This document shows positions 38,573 to 47,570 of a stretch of 64,000 nt of DNA, piece after piece. The stretch spans positions 2,257,935 to 2,321,934 of the forward strand of contig NZ_LT635783.1 of NCBI RefSeq assembly GCF_900128455.1, written 5' to 3'. The notes beneath the pieces were generated by a model that was not told the origin of the DNA, ran no database searches, and worked only from the letters and a program-made list of their open reading frames with translations. The position numbers and the translations under genes were made by a program. The DNA comes from Bacteroides mediterraneensis. GTDB lineage: Bacteria > Bacteroidota > Bacteroidia > Bacteroidales > Bacteroidaceae. How positions within the stretch are numbered: position 1 is the stretch's first letter; the number at the start of each line of letters is the position of its first letter.

Positions 38573-38639
38573 TGATAATAGATGAAAGAAAAAAACAGTC
38601 ATGAGTCTTTTTATTTTCATAAACACCATTTTTCGAAGA

Positions 38640-38940
38640 CCTTTTCCCGATTAGGATTCTACACATAACCCTAAAATGCAGTTACATATACCCCCATCCG
38701 CCCTCTCATTTTCTACATCCCGCATCCGGAAACCATACGTTTCTGCTCGCGGAAACATACGTTTCCCGACTGAAGAACCTACGTTTCCGCCCCGCGAAAC
38801 GTAGAAAAGCAGGAAGCGTCTCTCCGTCTGTGCCCTTGTCTTTTCAAGACCACAAAGCCTCATTTCCACCCAACGCCCCTTTCACCTCACCACTTGCGCC
38901 ACGTTTCCGCTCCCGCATTTTCTCAATTACACTTTTTTCC
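38640..38940. other. Intergenic region between the defence operon and the Cof gene
   Basis: No gene is seen here. The sequence becomes GC-richer to the right of about 38690, marking the edge of the AT-rich island. It carries the tacgtttc repeats listed separately, and another copy of acgtttccgc at 38901-38910. Confidence 0.6.
38729..38809. repeat. Near-palindromic repeat array, 22-bp period
   Basis: The octamer tacgtttc recurs at 38736, 38758 and 38780, exactly 22 bp apart. Each is preceded by gaaac or a close variant, giving units like gaaacatacgtttc. A fourth unit (gaaacgta at 38796) is degraded. The 22-bp period is the same as in the array at 63017. Confidence 0.8.
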
Positions 38941-38941
38941 G

Positions 38942-38949
38942 TACTTTTG
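38942..38949 (+). promoter_or_regulatory. Candidate -7 box for the Cof gene
   Basis: TACTTTTG matches TAnnTTTG and lies 23 bp upstream of the Cof-type phosphatase start. Confidence 0.55.
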
Positions 38950-38972
38950 CACCCGATTCACAGTACTATTTT

Positions 38973-39782
38973 ATGAAATACAAACTATTAGCATTAGACC
39001 TCGACGGTACGCTTACCAACTCGAAAAAAGTAATCACCCTTCACACCCGGGAAACGCTTCTTAAAGCGCAGGAAAAAGGAGTAAAAATCATACTGGCTTC
39101 CGGACGGCCCACCTACGGCATCGTGCCTCTGGCCGAACAGCTGGAGCTTCAGAAATACGAAGGATACATCCTGGCCTATAACGGCGGGGAAATCACCGAC
39201 TGGAAAACCAAAGAAGTGATATGCAAGAACCTTCTCGACCCAGAGGTGCTTCCCTACCTGTATGAATGTGCCAAGAAGAACGATTTCGCCATCGTGACCT
39301 ACGACGGGGAATATGTGCTGACCGAAAAGCCTGACGATGAATACGTGCTGAAAGAGGCACTGCTCAACGTGATGAAAATCAAGAAGGTGGACAACTTCCT
39401 GGAGGCCGTGAAGCATCCCATTGCCAAATGCCTGATTGTGGGCGACCCTACCCGCCTGGCGGTACTGGAAAAAGAGATGTACGACCACCTGAAAGACCGC
39501 ATGGGCGTGTTCCGCTCCGAGCCTTATTTTCTGGAACTGGTGCCGAAGGGCATCGATAAGGCCCTGTCGCTGGCGGGTATGCTGGAAAAGATTGGGGTGT
39601 CGCGCGAAGAAATGATTGCTATCGGCGACGGATTCAATGACCTGTCCATGATTAAATACGCCGGACTGGGGATTGCCATGGCCAACGCACAGGACGTGGT
39701 AAAAGAAAACGCCGACTTCATCACTCTGTCGAATGAGGAAGACGGCGTGGCGTATGCGGCAGAAAAATTCATTCTGTCTTAG
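38973..39782 (+). CDS. Cof-type HAD-IIB phosphatase
   Basis: This 269-residue soluble phosphatase has the HAD catalytic motif LALDLDGTLTNSKK (near residues 6-19), the ILASGRPTYG motif, and the C-terminal GDGFNDLSMIKYAGLGIAMANA motif III/IV, with the large C2B cap in the middle. Such enzymes dephosphorylate small sugar or nucleotide phosphates; the substrate is not predictable. Its stop overlaps the end of the opposite DUF2148 gene by 14 bp. Confidence 0.92.
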   Translation: MKYKLLALDLDGTLTNSKKVITLHTRETLLKAQEKGVKIILASGRPTYGIVPLAEQLELQKYEGYILAYNGGEITDWKTKEVICKNLLDPEVLPYLYECAKKNDFAIVTYDGEYVLTEKPDDEYVLKEALLNVMKIKKVDNFLEAVKHPIAKCLIVGDPTRLAVLEKEMYDHLKDRMGVFRSEPYFLELVPKGIDKALSLAGMLEKIGVSREEMIAIGDGFNDLSMIKYAGLGIAMANAQDVVKENADFITLSNEEDGVAYAAEKFILS

Positions 39783-40302
39783 GCTTCCGGTCGAAGAACG
39801 GATTCTTGGAGGATGCGCTCACGGGGATGGCATACACCTGGGTGCATCCGTCCAGCCAGTCGAGTTGCTGGGCTGCCAGTCCGGCCGAAAACATGACCCG
39901 CGTATCCACCCGATGGTCGGCGGCTACGGAGCAGGCCGACCCGATGGCTATGCCTACATCCACACTATTGATGGCGCAAGGCACTCCTTCCTTGCGGATG
40001 GCGCAGGTGTCATACCCGCAATGTCCGCAATCCAACCCCTGCGGATGTGAATGGGTGCCTATCAGCACAATGCACTCCGCCTGCAGGATATTGTCGGCGT
40101 CACGCAGGAAGAATTTAAACCCATTGTCTTCATACATCTGCTTCATCGTGTCCGACAGGATGCGGATGTTGCTTTCCGTCACCATGGCCACCTCTATGAT
40201 GTCCACGCCCTTCCCCTTGGGGGCCGTGCGGGCGGCCGTCATCATCTGCTGTGCCACCTGCAACACTTGTTCATGGCGGCTGTCTCTTTCATTCAGTATC
40301 AT
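39769..40302 (-). CDS. DUF2148 ferredoxin-like domain protein
   Basis: This 177-residue protein matches the DUF2148 family. It has a Cys cluster CGHCGYDTC (near residues 92-100) plus later Cys residues (VPCAINSVD, GSACSVAADH), which probably hold an iron-sulfur cluster or zinc. The family is common in anaerobes and lacks a defined reaction. It converges on the Cof gene, overlapping by 14 bp at the 3' ends. Confidence 0.8.
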   Translation of the reverse strand: MILNERDSRHEQVLQVAQQMMTAARTAPKGKGVDIIEVAMVTESNIRILSDTMKQMYEDNGFKFFLRDADNILQAECIVLIGTHSHPQGLDCGHCGYDTCAIRKEGVPCAINSVDVGIAIGSACSVAADHRVDTRVMFSAGLAAQQLDWLDGCTQVYAIPVSASSKNPFFDRKPKTE

Positions 40303-40335
40303 ATCTCCTTCAAGTTAAAACAATATACAATAAAA

Positions 40336-40395
40336 AAAAGGGTTATATCCGAGTTCCTCTGCCTGAGCTTCGGATACTCTAAATATAACCCTTTT
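40336..40395 (-). terminator. Terminator after the 37-residue gene
   Basis: Arms aaaagggttatat (40336-40348) and atataaccctttt (40383-40395) form a strong stem with A/T tracts on both sides, directly after the small basic gene. Confidence 0.75.
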
Positions 40396-40416
40396 CAAAA
40401 TAAATCACCAAAGGAT

Positions 40417-40530
40417 TTATTTCTTTTTTCCTTTTTTCAGGTCATTTTCATGAATGGCCTCTTCTACTTGATAAGCCGGCGCATGTTTTTTATGCATGCC
40501 TTTCGGTTTTTTATTACCTGCAGCTCCCAT
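40417..40530 (-). CDS. Small basic protein, 37 residues
   Basis: The reading frame MGAAGNKKPKGMHKKHAP continues to a Lys-rich end (KKGKKK). It has a purine-rich aaaggaggtttttact leader ending in a clear ribosome-binding site, a following terminator, and codon use like the neighbours, so I think it is real. It is very basic and could bind RNA or DNA. No family was recognised. Confidence 0.6.
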   Translation of the reverse strand: MGAAGNKKPKGMHKKHAPAYQVEEAIHENDLKKGKKK

Positions 40531-40580
40531 AGTAAAAACCTCCTTTCAAAGTCCTTTAAAAAGTCAAACGATATAATTTA

Positions 40581-41768
40581 TTATTTCAATAAATCCAGTT
40601 GTTTGAAGCACTTGATCAATTTTTCGATGGCGAAGTCCACCTGTTCCTTGGTATGAGTAGCCATCAGTGCAAAGCGCACCAGCGTGTCTTGAGGTGCACA
40701 GGCCGGTGGGATTACCGGATTGATGAAGACACCTTCATCGAAGGCCAGCTTGGTCACTTCGAAAGTCTTGTCCGTATCGCGCACGTACAACGGAATAATC
40801 GGGCTTTCCGTATCGCCGATTTCAAAGCCGGCTTCACGGAAGCTCTTCAACGCATAGTTGGTAATCTTCCACAAATTCTTCTGACGTTCCGGTTCGGTCT
40901 TGAAAATATGGATGGCCTCTCTGGCGGCAGCAGTAGCAGCCGGTGTGTTGCTGGCCTGGAAGATATAAGAGCGGGCATTGTGGCGCAACCAGTTGATGAC
41001 GTCCTTGTCACCGGCCACGAAACCACCGATAGATGCCAGTGACTTACTGAACGTACCCATAATCAGGTCGATGTCGTCCGTTACGCCGAAGTGGTCGCAT
41101 ACGCCGCGGCCTTCCCGACCGAAGACACCCAGTCCGTGGGCTTCGTCCACATAGATGCTGGCATTGTATTTTTTCTTCAGGCGGACAATTTCCGGCAGGT
41201 TGGCCAGGTCGCCTTCCATGGAGAACACGCTGTCCACTACAATCAGTTTCACGGCGTCCGGTTCGCATTTCTGGAGTTCTTTCTCCAAAGCCTCCATGTC
41301 ATTATGCTTGTATTTCAGCTGAGTGGCAAAAGAAAGACGGCGTCCGTCTACGATAGATGCGTGGTCGCGGTCGTCGCAAATGATATAGTCGCCACGTCCG
41401 GCCAACTGAGGAATCACGCCTTCATTTACGGTAAAACCTGTGGAGAAGCAAAGTGCTTCATCTTTTCCTACGAATTCGGCCAACTCTTTTTCCAGCTGCA
41501 CGTGGATATCAAGTGTTCCGTTCAACAGACGGGAACCGGCACATCCCGTACCGTATTTGCGAGTCGCTGCAATGGCCGCGTCAATAATTCTTTGGTCGTG
41601 AGTCAAGCCCATGTAAGAGTTTGAACCAAACATCAGCACCTTTTTTCCGTCCATCATCACCTCTGTGTCCTGTGCGCTGTCAATCTCACGGAAATAAGGG
41701 TAAACGCCTCTTTCCATATACATCTGAGGCAATCTGAATTTACTAAATTTTTCTTGTAATAATCCCAT
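40581..41768 (-). CDS. spt: Serine palmitoyltransferase
   Basis: This 395-residue PLP enzyme condenses serine with acyl-CoA to 3-ketosphinganine, the first step of sphingolipid synthesis, a hallmark of Bacteroidetes. The lysine that holds PLP lies in GTFSKSLASIGG (near residue 240); the preceding VDEAHGLGVFG and DDRDHASI carry the Asp and His that contact PLP. The fold and length match bacterial alpha-oxoamine synthases, and the N-terminal MYMERGVYPYFREI segment is characteristic of Bacteroides SPT. Confidence 0.92.
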   Translation of the reverse strand: MGLLQEKFSKFRLPQMYMERGVYPYFREIDSAQDTEVMMDGKKVLMFGSNSYMGLTHDQRIIDAAIAATRKYGTGCAGSRLLNGTLDIHVQLEKELAEFVGKDEALCFSTGFTVNEGVIPQLAGRGDYIICDDRDHASIVDGRRLSFATQLKYKHNDMEALEKELQKCEPDAVKLIVVDSVFSMEGDLANLPEIVRLKKKYNASIYVDEAHGLGVFGREGRGVCDHFGVTDDIDLIMGTFSKSLASIGGFVAGDKDVINWLRHNARSYIFQASNTPAATAAAREAIHIFKTEPERQKNLWKITNYALKSFREAGFEIGDTESPIIPLYVRDTDKTFEVTKLAFDEGVFINPVIPPACAPQDTLVRFALMATHTKEQVDFAIEKLIKCFKQLDLLK

Positions 41769-41855
41769 ATTTTAAGTATCTGGTAAGCACCCCGGCTTAC
41801 GTTAAACTTTATCACTTTGCAACCGTATTGTCACATCGTTTTTACTAAGAACGTG

Positions 41856-41889
41856 CAAAGATACAAAAAACTCCAAAATCAGATACAAA
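41856..41889 (-). promoter_or_regulatory. Candidate promoter for spt
   Basis: On the minus strand a TTTG (41886-41889) precedes TATCTTTG (41856-41863), a full match to TAnnTTTG at normal spacing. Confidence 0.65.
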
Positions 41890-41957
41890 TCCTCTAAAAA
41901 AATTGATTTTGTGTTTAATTATCCCCAAAAACATCCCTCAAATATGAAAGATAATAT

Positions 41958-41965
41958 TATTTTTG
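41958..41965 (+). promoter_or_regulatory. Candidate -7 box for the lipid kinase gene
   Basis: TATTTTTG matches TAnnTTTG and lies 26 bp before the start at 41991. Confidence 0.45.
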
Positions 41966-41990
41966 TGCTCCCAAATTCTAAATCTGACTT

Positions 41991-43025
41991 ATGGATCCGA
42001 AAAAGCGAATCATCTTTGTGGTAAACCCCATATCCGGAACCCACGGAAAGGAATTCATACTGAAGCTCATCGAGCGGGAACTGGACACATCGAAATATGA
42101 ATATTCCATCCGAAAGACCGAATATGCCGGACATGCTTCCGAGATAGCCGCACAGGCTGCCTCGGAAGGGGCAGATATCGTGGTGGCTATCGGCGGAGAC
42201 GGAACCATCAACGAAATAGGACGGGCGCTCATCCATACGGACACGGCCATGGGAATCATTCCCTGCGGTTCCGGGAACGGACTGGCGCGCCATCTGCACA
42301 TCCCCATGGAGCCCAAAGGAGCCATCAACGTGCTGAATGCCGGACGGGTCAAGACCATCGACTATGGAATTATCGACAACCGTCCCTTCTTCTGTACGTG
42401 CGGAGTGGGATTCGACGCTTTCGTGAGCCTGAAATTTGCGGATTCCGGGAAAAGGGGCTTGCTCACCTACCTGGAAAACACCTTGCACGAGAGTCTTACG
42501 TACCAGCCGGAGACGTATGAGATTGAGAATTCAACGGGCACCGTCCGCTACAAGGCTTTCCTGATTGCCTGCGCCAACGCGTCACAATATGGGAACAACG
42601 CCTACATCGCCCCGCAGGCTTCCCTGACCGACGGGATGATGGACATCACCATTCTGGAGCCTTTCACGGTGCTGGATGTGCCTTCGCTTTCCATCCAGCT
42701 GTTTACCCGCACGCTCGACCAGAACAGCCGTATCAAGACAATGAAGGACAAATGCATCGTCATCCACCGGGAAAAGGAAGGGGTGTTCCACTTCGACGGC
42801 GACCCGGCAATGGGAGGAAAAGACTTGAAGGTGGAAATCATTCATCAGGGACTGCATGTCATCGCTCCCATCCGGCCGAAGCGTATGCCGTCGCCCCCAT
42901 TGAACATCCTGCAACATTTCACTGATTTCATCGGCCGACGTCCGTTTACCGAGACCATCGCCCAGAAGCACCGCCAGCTCCTGATGCTGAACCAGCATAT
43001 TCTGAGAAGGCTCTCCAAGAAATAA
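41991..43025 (+). CDS. Diacylglycerol-kinase-family lipid kinase
   Basis: This 344-residue protein has the DAGK catalytic motif IGGDGTINEIGRAL (near residues 67-80), the N-terminal VNPISGTHG nucleotide loop, and the PCGSGNGLARHL segment. The family phosphorylates diacylglycerol, sphingoid bases or related lipids. It is divergent from serine palmitoyltransferase across a 222-bp shared promoter region, so a sphingolipid substrate is possible but not shown. Confidence 0.88.
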   Translation: MDPKKRIIFVVNPISGTHGKEFILKLIERELDTSKYEYSIRKTEYAGHASEIAAQAASEGADIVVAIGGDGTINEIGRALIHTDTAMGIIPCGSGNGLARHLHIPMEPKGAINVLNAGRVKTIDYGIIDNRPFFCTCGVGFDAFVSLKFADSGKRGLLTYLENTLHESLTYQPETYEIENSTGTVRYKAFLIACANASQYGNNAYIAPQASLTDGMMDITILEPFTVLDVPSLSIQLFTRTLDQNSRIKTMKDKCIVIHREKEGVFHFDGDPAMGGKDLKVEIIHQGLHVIAPIRPKRMPSPPLNILQHFTDFIGRRPFTETIAQKHRQLLMLNQHILRRLSKK

Positions 43026-43036
43026 CTCTCCCGGCC

Positions 43037-43753
43037 CTACAAGGCCAGATAGAACGGCTTGGCCAGTGCCTCAAACTCCGGCGTATAGACGTGACGCTCC
43101 ATTTCAATGGCCAGATGGCAGGTTTCGGTCTGCACACAAGCCGACTTGACAAAGGCCATCAGCACCCGTTTGGGAGGAAGTCCGGCACGGGGATGTACCC
43201 ATGTCTGACGCGAAAGAGACAGGCCTTGCTTCAAAGCCAGCGCCACAAAATCGGAGGCGGCAGTAGCCGGAAGTATCACCGAAAAGCAGCCTTCGTCTGA
43301 GAGCAAAAAGGCGACTTTTGCCAAAAGCGCCCCGAAATCCAATTCATCGGTATGCCGGGCCGTATTCCGCTGGGCATGAGGGCATTTCACCGCTTCCACG
43401 AAATAGGGTGGATTCGATACAATCGCATCAAAACGGTCTTTCCAGTCTTCCGGTGCCTGCCGGATGTCCAGCTGAGTCACTTCCATCCGGTCGGCCCAAG
43501 GCGAACGGGCCACGTTCTCCCGCGCCTGTTCCACGGCGGCTCCGTCAATGTCGACCGCCGTCACGTAAGCCTGTGGGTTCCGCTGGGCCAGCATCAGGGC
43601 AATCAGTCCGCTCCCGGTACCGATGTCCAAGATACGGGCGGCTCCGTCCACCTGTGCCCAGGCACCCGCCAACACTCCGTCCGTGCCCACTTTCATGGCA
43701 CATTTATCGTGAAAAACCACAAACTGCTTGAACTGAAAAAAAGGATTCGGCAT
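43037..43753 (-). CDS. trmN6: tRNA1(Val) adenine-37 N6-methyltransferase
   Basis: This 238-residue class I methyltransferase has the SAM motif ILDIGTGSGLIALMLAQR (about residues 41-58) and the N6-adenine catalytic motif SNPPYF (near 113). The N-terminus FFQFKQFVVFHDKCAMKVGTDG is typical of TrmN6/YfiC, which methylates A37 of tRNA1(Val). It converges with the lipid kinase gene and is divergent from lon. Confidence 0.88.
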   Translation of the reverse strand: MPNPFFQFKQFVVFHDKCAMKVGTDGVLAGAWAQVDGAARILDIGTGSGLIALMLAQRNPQAYVTAVDIDGAAVEQARENVARSPWADRMEVTQLDIRQAPEDWKDRFDAIVSNPPYFVEAVKCPHAQRNTARHTDELDFGALLAKVAFLLSDEGCFSVILPATAASDFVALALKQGLSLSRQTWVHPRAGLPPKRVLMAFVKSACVQTETCHLAIEMERHVYTPEFEALAKPFYLAL

Positions 43754-43880
43754 AGCTTCTTACTCAAATTTTGCGCCAAAATTACGGAAATCCTCTCAGA
43801 AAGTGGTCTCACCTCATATTATTTTTAAATAATAAACAGGTATTTGAAGTAAATAGTTTCCAAATTAGGCGCGGAATGAT

Positions 43881-43888
43881 TACCTTTG
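43881..43888 (+). promoter_or_regulatory. Candidate -7 box for lon
   Basis: TACCTTTG matches TAnnTTTG, 51 bp upstream of the lon start. Confidence 0.55.
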
Positions 43889-43938
43889 TGCCGTTTTGAA
43901 CAATAAAAAAACCTTCTTAATTCAGAAGCGAAAAAAAT

Positions 43939-46431
43939 ATGGTAAAAAAGACAAAAAACAACGAGATTCTGGTTAGTGCAGAAGGCAAGGATATCCCTAT
44001 GATGGCCGAAATCGAAACCATTCCTACGGAGGATACCAAGGAAGAAGATTTGACTGGGGAATTGCCCGTCATGCCCCTGCGCAACCTAATGATATTCCCT
44101 TCTATCGTCATGCCGATTAACGTGGGACGCCAGCCGACACTGAAGCTGGTGAACCAGGCTCTCCAAAGCAAGGAGCCCATCGTCATCACCACGCAAAAGG
44201 TGGGCGAAACGGAGTCACCCAAGCAAAAAGACCTGTTCCCCATCGCCGTCATCGGTAAGGTGCTGCGCGTGTTCGAAATGCCGGGAGGGACCATTACGGC
44301 CATCCTTCAGGCCACGGGCCCGAAGGTGAAGCTGGAAGAAATCACTTCCACCCGCCCATTCCTGCGGGGAAAAGTTTCCGTGATTGAGGAAGACATGCAG
44401 GATGAAAAGTCGGACGAGTTCAAGACGCTGATTGACACTTGCAAGGAGCTGAGTGCAAAGGTAATCGAGCTTTCGGACGAGATTTCTCCCGATACGGCTT
44501 TTGCCTTGAAGAACCTGGACAACAACGAGGTGCTGGTGAATTTCATTTCGGGCAACTTCCCCTTCCCCATCAACGAGAAGTATGAGCTGTTGCAGATGAA
44601 CGACCTGAAGTCGCGCCTGTACCGCCTGATTCAGTTATTGAACAAGACCATCCAGCTGGCCACGCTGAAACAGAACATCCAGATGCGTACGCGCGAAGAG
44701 CTGGACCGCCAGCAACGGGAATACTTCCTGCAACAACAAATCAAGAACATTCAGGACGAGCTGGGCAACGGACAGGACGATGAAATCGACGAACTCCAGA
44801 AGAAGGGCGAGAAAAAGCTCTGGAAACCGGAGGTGAAGGAGATTTTCGACCGCGAACTGGCCAAGCTGGAGCGCATCAACCCGCAATCGCCCGACTATAA
44901 CGTGCAGCTGACGTACCTGCAGACGTTGCTTTCCTTGCCGTGGGGTGTGTACACCAAGGACGTGATTGACATTCCGAACGCCAAGAAGATTCTGGACAAG
45001 GAGCACTACGGACTGGAGAAGGTGAAAGAACGTATTCTGGAATACCTGGCCGTGCTGAAGCTGAAAGGCGACCTGAAATCGCCGATTATCTGCCTCTACG
45101 GCCCTCCGGGAGTCGGCAAGACCTCACTGGGACGCTCCATCGCCACGGCCCTGAAGCGGAAATATGTCCGCATGTCACTGGGTGGCGTACACGACGAGGC
45201 GGAAATCCGCGGACACCGCAAGACGTATATCGGTGCCATGCCGGGACGTATCATCAAGAGCCTGATCAAGGCGGAGACCTCCAACCCGGTCATCATCCTG
45301 GACGAGATTGACAAGCTGAGCAACGACAACCACGGCGACCCGAGTTCGGCCATGCTGGAAGTGCTCGACCCGGAACAGAACAACACGTTCCACGACAACT
45401 ATGTGGACATCGACTACGACTTGTCGAACGTCATGTTCATTGCCACGGCCAACAACCTGGGCACCATCCCTACTCCGTTGCTCGACCGTATGGAACTGAT
45501 TGAGGTGAGCGGCTACATCACCGAGGAGAAAATCGAGATTGCCCGCCGCCACCTGATTCCGAAGGAAATGGAAAAGAACGGTTTGAAGAAGGAACACGTG
45601 AAGTTCACCAAGCCGGCCATCGAATACATCATCGAGAACTATACCCGTGAAAGCGGTGTGCGTGAGCTGGAGAAGAAAATCAGTAAGGTGATGCGGAAAA
45701 TCGCCCTGGAAATCGCCAGCGGTGAATTTACCGAAACGCACGAACTGAAACCGAAGGACATCGAGAAATTCCTCGGCCCGCAGGAATACTCCCGCGACAA
45801 GTACCAAGGCAACGAATATGCCGGCGTGGTGACCGGACTGGCCTGGACGGCGGTAGGCGGCGAAATCCTGTTCGTGGAAACCAGCCTGAGCCGCGGAAAG
45901 GGACAGTTGACCCTGACCGGAAACCTGGGTTCCGTGATGAAGGAATCGGCCATGCTGGCACTGGAGTACCTGAAAGCGCACAGCCATCTGCTCGACTTGC
46001 CGGAAGGCATCTTCGACAACTGGAACATCCATATCCACGTGCCGGAAGGAGCCATTCCGAAAGACGGTCCCTCTGCCGGTATCACGATGGTCACCTCACT
46101 GGCGTCTGCCCTGACCCAGCGGAAAGTAAAGGCCAACCTGGCCATGACGGGCGAAATCACCCTGCGCGGAAAAGTGTTGCCGGTAGGCGGTATCCGCGAA
46201 AAGATTCTGGCCGCCAAACGGGCCGGCATCAAGGACATCATCTTGTGTGAGGAAAACCGCAAGGACATCAACGAAATCCAGCCGATGTACCTCACGGGCA
46301 TGACCTTCCACTACGTGAAGGACATCAAGGAGGTGCTCCGCCTGGCCCTGACCGACGAGAAGGTGGCCGATGCCATTGATTTCACCGTGAAAGAAGACAA
46401 AGACAAAAACCAAGAAAACCCAGCACAATGA
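43939..46431 (+). CDS. lon: ATP-dependent Lon protease
   Basis: This 830-residue protease has an N-terminal LonN domain (LPVMPLRNLMIFPSIVMPI), an AAA+ ATPase domain (YGPPGVGKTSLGRS near residue 390; Walker B ILDEIDKL), and a C-terminal Ser-Lys protease with the PKDGPSAGITM motif (catalytic Ser) and the later Lys. Lon degrades misfolded and regulatory proteins. Its stop overlaps the tgt start by 4 bp, so the two are coupled. Confidence 0.97.
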   Translation: MVKKTKNNEILVSAEGKDIPMMAEIETIPTEDTKEEDLTGELPVMPLRNLMIFPSIVMPINVGRQPTLKLVNQALQSKEPIVITTQKVGETESPKQKDLFPIAVIGKVLRVFEMPGGTITAILQATGPKVKLEEITSTRPFLRGKVSVIEEDMQDEKSDEFKTLIDTCKELSAKVIELSDEISPDTAFALKNLDNNEVLVNFISGNFPFPINEKYELLQMNDLKSRLYRLIQLLNKTIQLATLKQNIQMRTREELDRQQREYFLQQQIKNIQDELGNGQDDEIDELQKKGEKKLWKPEVKEIFDRELAKLERINPQSPDYNVQLTYLQTLLSLPWGVYTKDVIDIPNAKKILDKEHYGLEKVKERILEYLAVLKLKGDLKSPIICLYGPPGVGKTSLGRSIATALKRKYVRMSLGGVHDEAEIRGHRKTYIGAMPGRIIKSLIKAETSNPVIILDEIDKLSNDNHGDPSSAMLEVLDPEQNNTFHDNYVDIDYDLSNVMFIATANNLGTIPTPLLDRMELIEVSGYITEEKIEIARRHLIPKEMEKNGLKKEHVKFTKPAIEYIIENYTRESGVRELEKKISKVMRKIALEIASGEFTETHELKPKDIEKFLGPQEYSRDKYQGNEYAGVVTGLAWTAVGGEILFVETSLSRGKGQLTLTGNLGSVMKESAMLALEYLKAHSHLLDLPEGIFDNWNIHIHVPEGAIPKDGPSAGITMVTSLASALTQRKVKANLAMTGEITLRGKVLPVGGIREKILAAKRAGIKDIILCEENRKDINEIQPMYLTGMTFHYVKDIKEVLRLALTDEKVADAIDFTVKEDKDKNQENPAQ

Positions 46432-47558
46432 AGTTTGAGTTACAACATACGGATCCCAAATCGAATGCCCGCGCCGGTCTGATTACGACCGACCACGGGC
46501 AGATTGAGACCCCTATCTTTATGCCGGTCGGCACACTCGGTACGGTAAAAGGGGTGCATCTTCACGAACTGAAGAACGACATCAAGGCCCAGATTATCCT
46601 GGGAAACACGTATCACCTCTACCTGCGCCCGGGACTCGACATCATTGAGGGGGCCGGAGGACTGCACAAGTTCAACGGGTTCGACCGCCCGATGCTGACC
46701 GATAGCGGGGGCTTCCAGGTGTTCTCCCTTTCCGGCATCCGGAAATTGCGCGAAGAAGGCGTGGAGTTCCGCTCGCACATCGACGGGTCGAAACACCTGT
46801 TCACTCCGGAACGGGTGATGGACATCGAACGCACCATCGGGGCCGACATCATCATGGCTTTCGATGAATGTGCGCCCGGCACCTCCGACTATGACTATGC
46901 CAAGAAGTCGATGGAGCTGACGCATCGCTGGCTCGACCGCTGCTGCGCCCGTTTCAACGAGACGGAGCCCAAGTACGGCTACAGCCAGTCGCTCTTCCCC
47001 ATCGTGCAGGGATGTGTGTATCCCGACCTGCGCCGGCGCTCGGCGGAATACATCGCTTCGAAGAATGCCGACGGAAACGCCATCGGCGGACTGGCCGTAG
47101 GGGAACCGACGGAGAAGATGTATGAGATGATTGAGGTGGTCAACGAAATATTGCCTACCGACAAGCCCCGCTACCTGATGGGCGTGGGAACTCCGGTCAA
47201 TATTCTGGAAGGCATCGAACGGGGAGTGGACATGTTCGACTGCGTGATGCCGACCCGCAACGGCCGAAACGGCATGCTCTTCACCAAGGACGGCATCATG
47301 AACATGCGCAACAAGAAATGGGAGAACGATTACTCCCCCATCGAAGCCGACGGTGCTTCCTACGTGGACACGATGTACAGCCGTGCCTACCTGCGCCACC
47401 TGTTCCATGCCCAGGAGCTGCTTGCCCTGCAGATTGCCTCCATCCACAACCTGGCCTTCTACCTCTGGCTCGTGGGCGAGGCCCGCAAGCACATCATCGC
47501 CGGCGACTTCTCTACTTGGAAGCCGATGATGGTGAAACGTTTATCTACCCGATTGTAA
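46428..47558 (+). CDS. tgt: Queuine/preQ1 tRNA-ribosyltransferase
   Basis: This 376-residue enzyme swaps guanine 34 of certain tRNAs for a queuosine precursor. The substrate-site DSGGFQVFSLS (near residue 90), the AFDECAP segment, and FDCVMPTRNGRNG (near 265) with the catalytic Asp are intact. The zinc-binding CxCxxC that normally precedes the YSRAYLRHL motif is missing; the sequence there reads GASYVDTMYSRAY. See findings. It sits between lon and the LptF/G gene. Confidence 0.95.
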   Translation: MKFELQHTDPKSNARAGLITTDHGQIETPIFMPVGTLGTVKGVHLHELKNDIKAQIILGNTYHLYLRPGLDIIEGAGGLHKFNGFDRPMLTDSGGFQVFSLSGIRKLREEGVEFRSHIDGSKHLFTPERVMDIERTIGADIIMAFDECAPGTSDYDYAKKSMELTHRWLDRCCARFNETEPKYGYSQSLFPIVQGCVYPDLRRRSAEYIASKNADGNAIGGLAVGEPTEKMYEMIEVVNEILPTDKPRYLMGVGTPVNILEGIERGVDMFDCVMPTRNGRNGMLFTKDGIMNMRNKKWENDYSPIEADGASYVDTMYSRAYLRHLFHAQELLALQIASIHNLAFYLWLVGEARKHIIAGDFSTWKPMMVKRLSTRL

Positions 47559-47570
47559 TTGTAGTTTGAT

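Noticed and set aside
38537-38629. N-terminal extension of the XRE protein
   Set aside because: It contains the promoter box and encodes an unrelated hydrophobic stretch.
38651-38869. 72-residue minus-strand ORF
   Set aside because: It runs through the tacgtttc repeat array and has no ribosome-binding site or recognisable domain.
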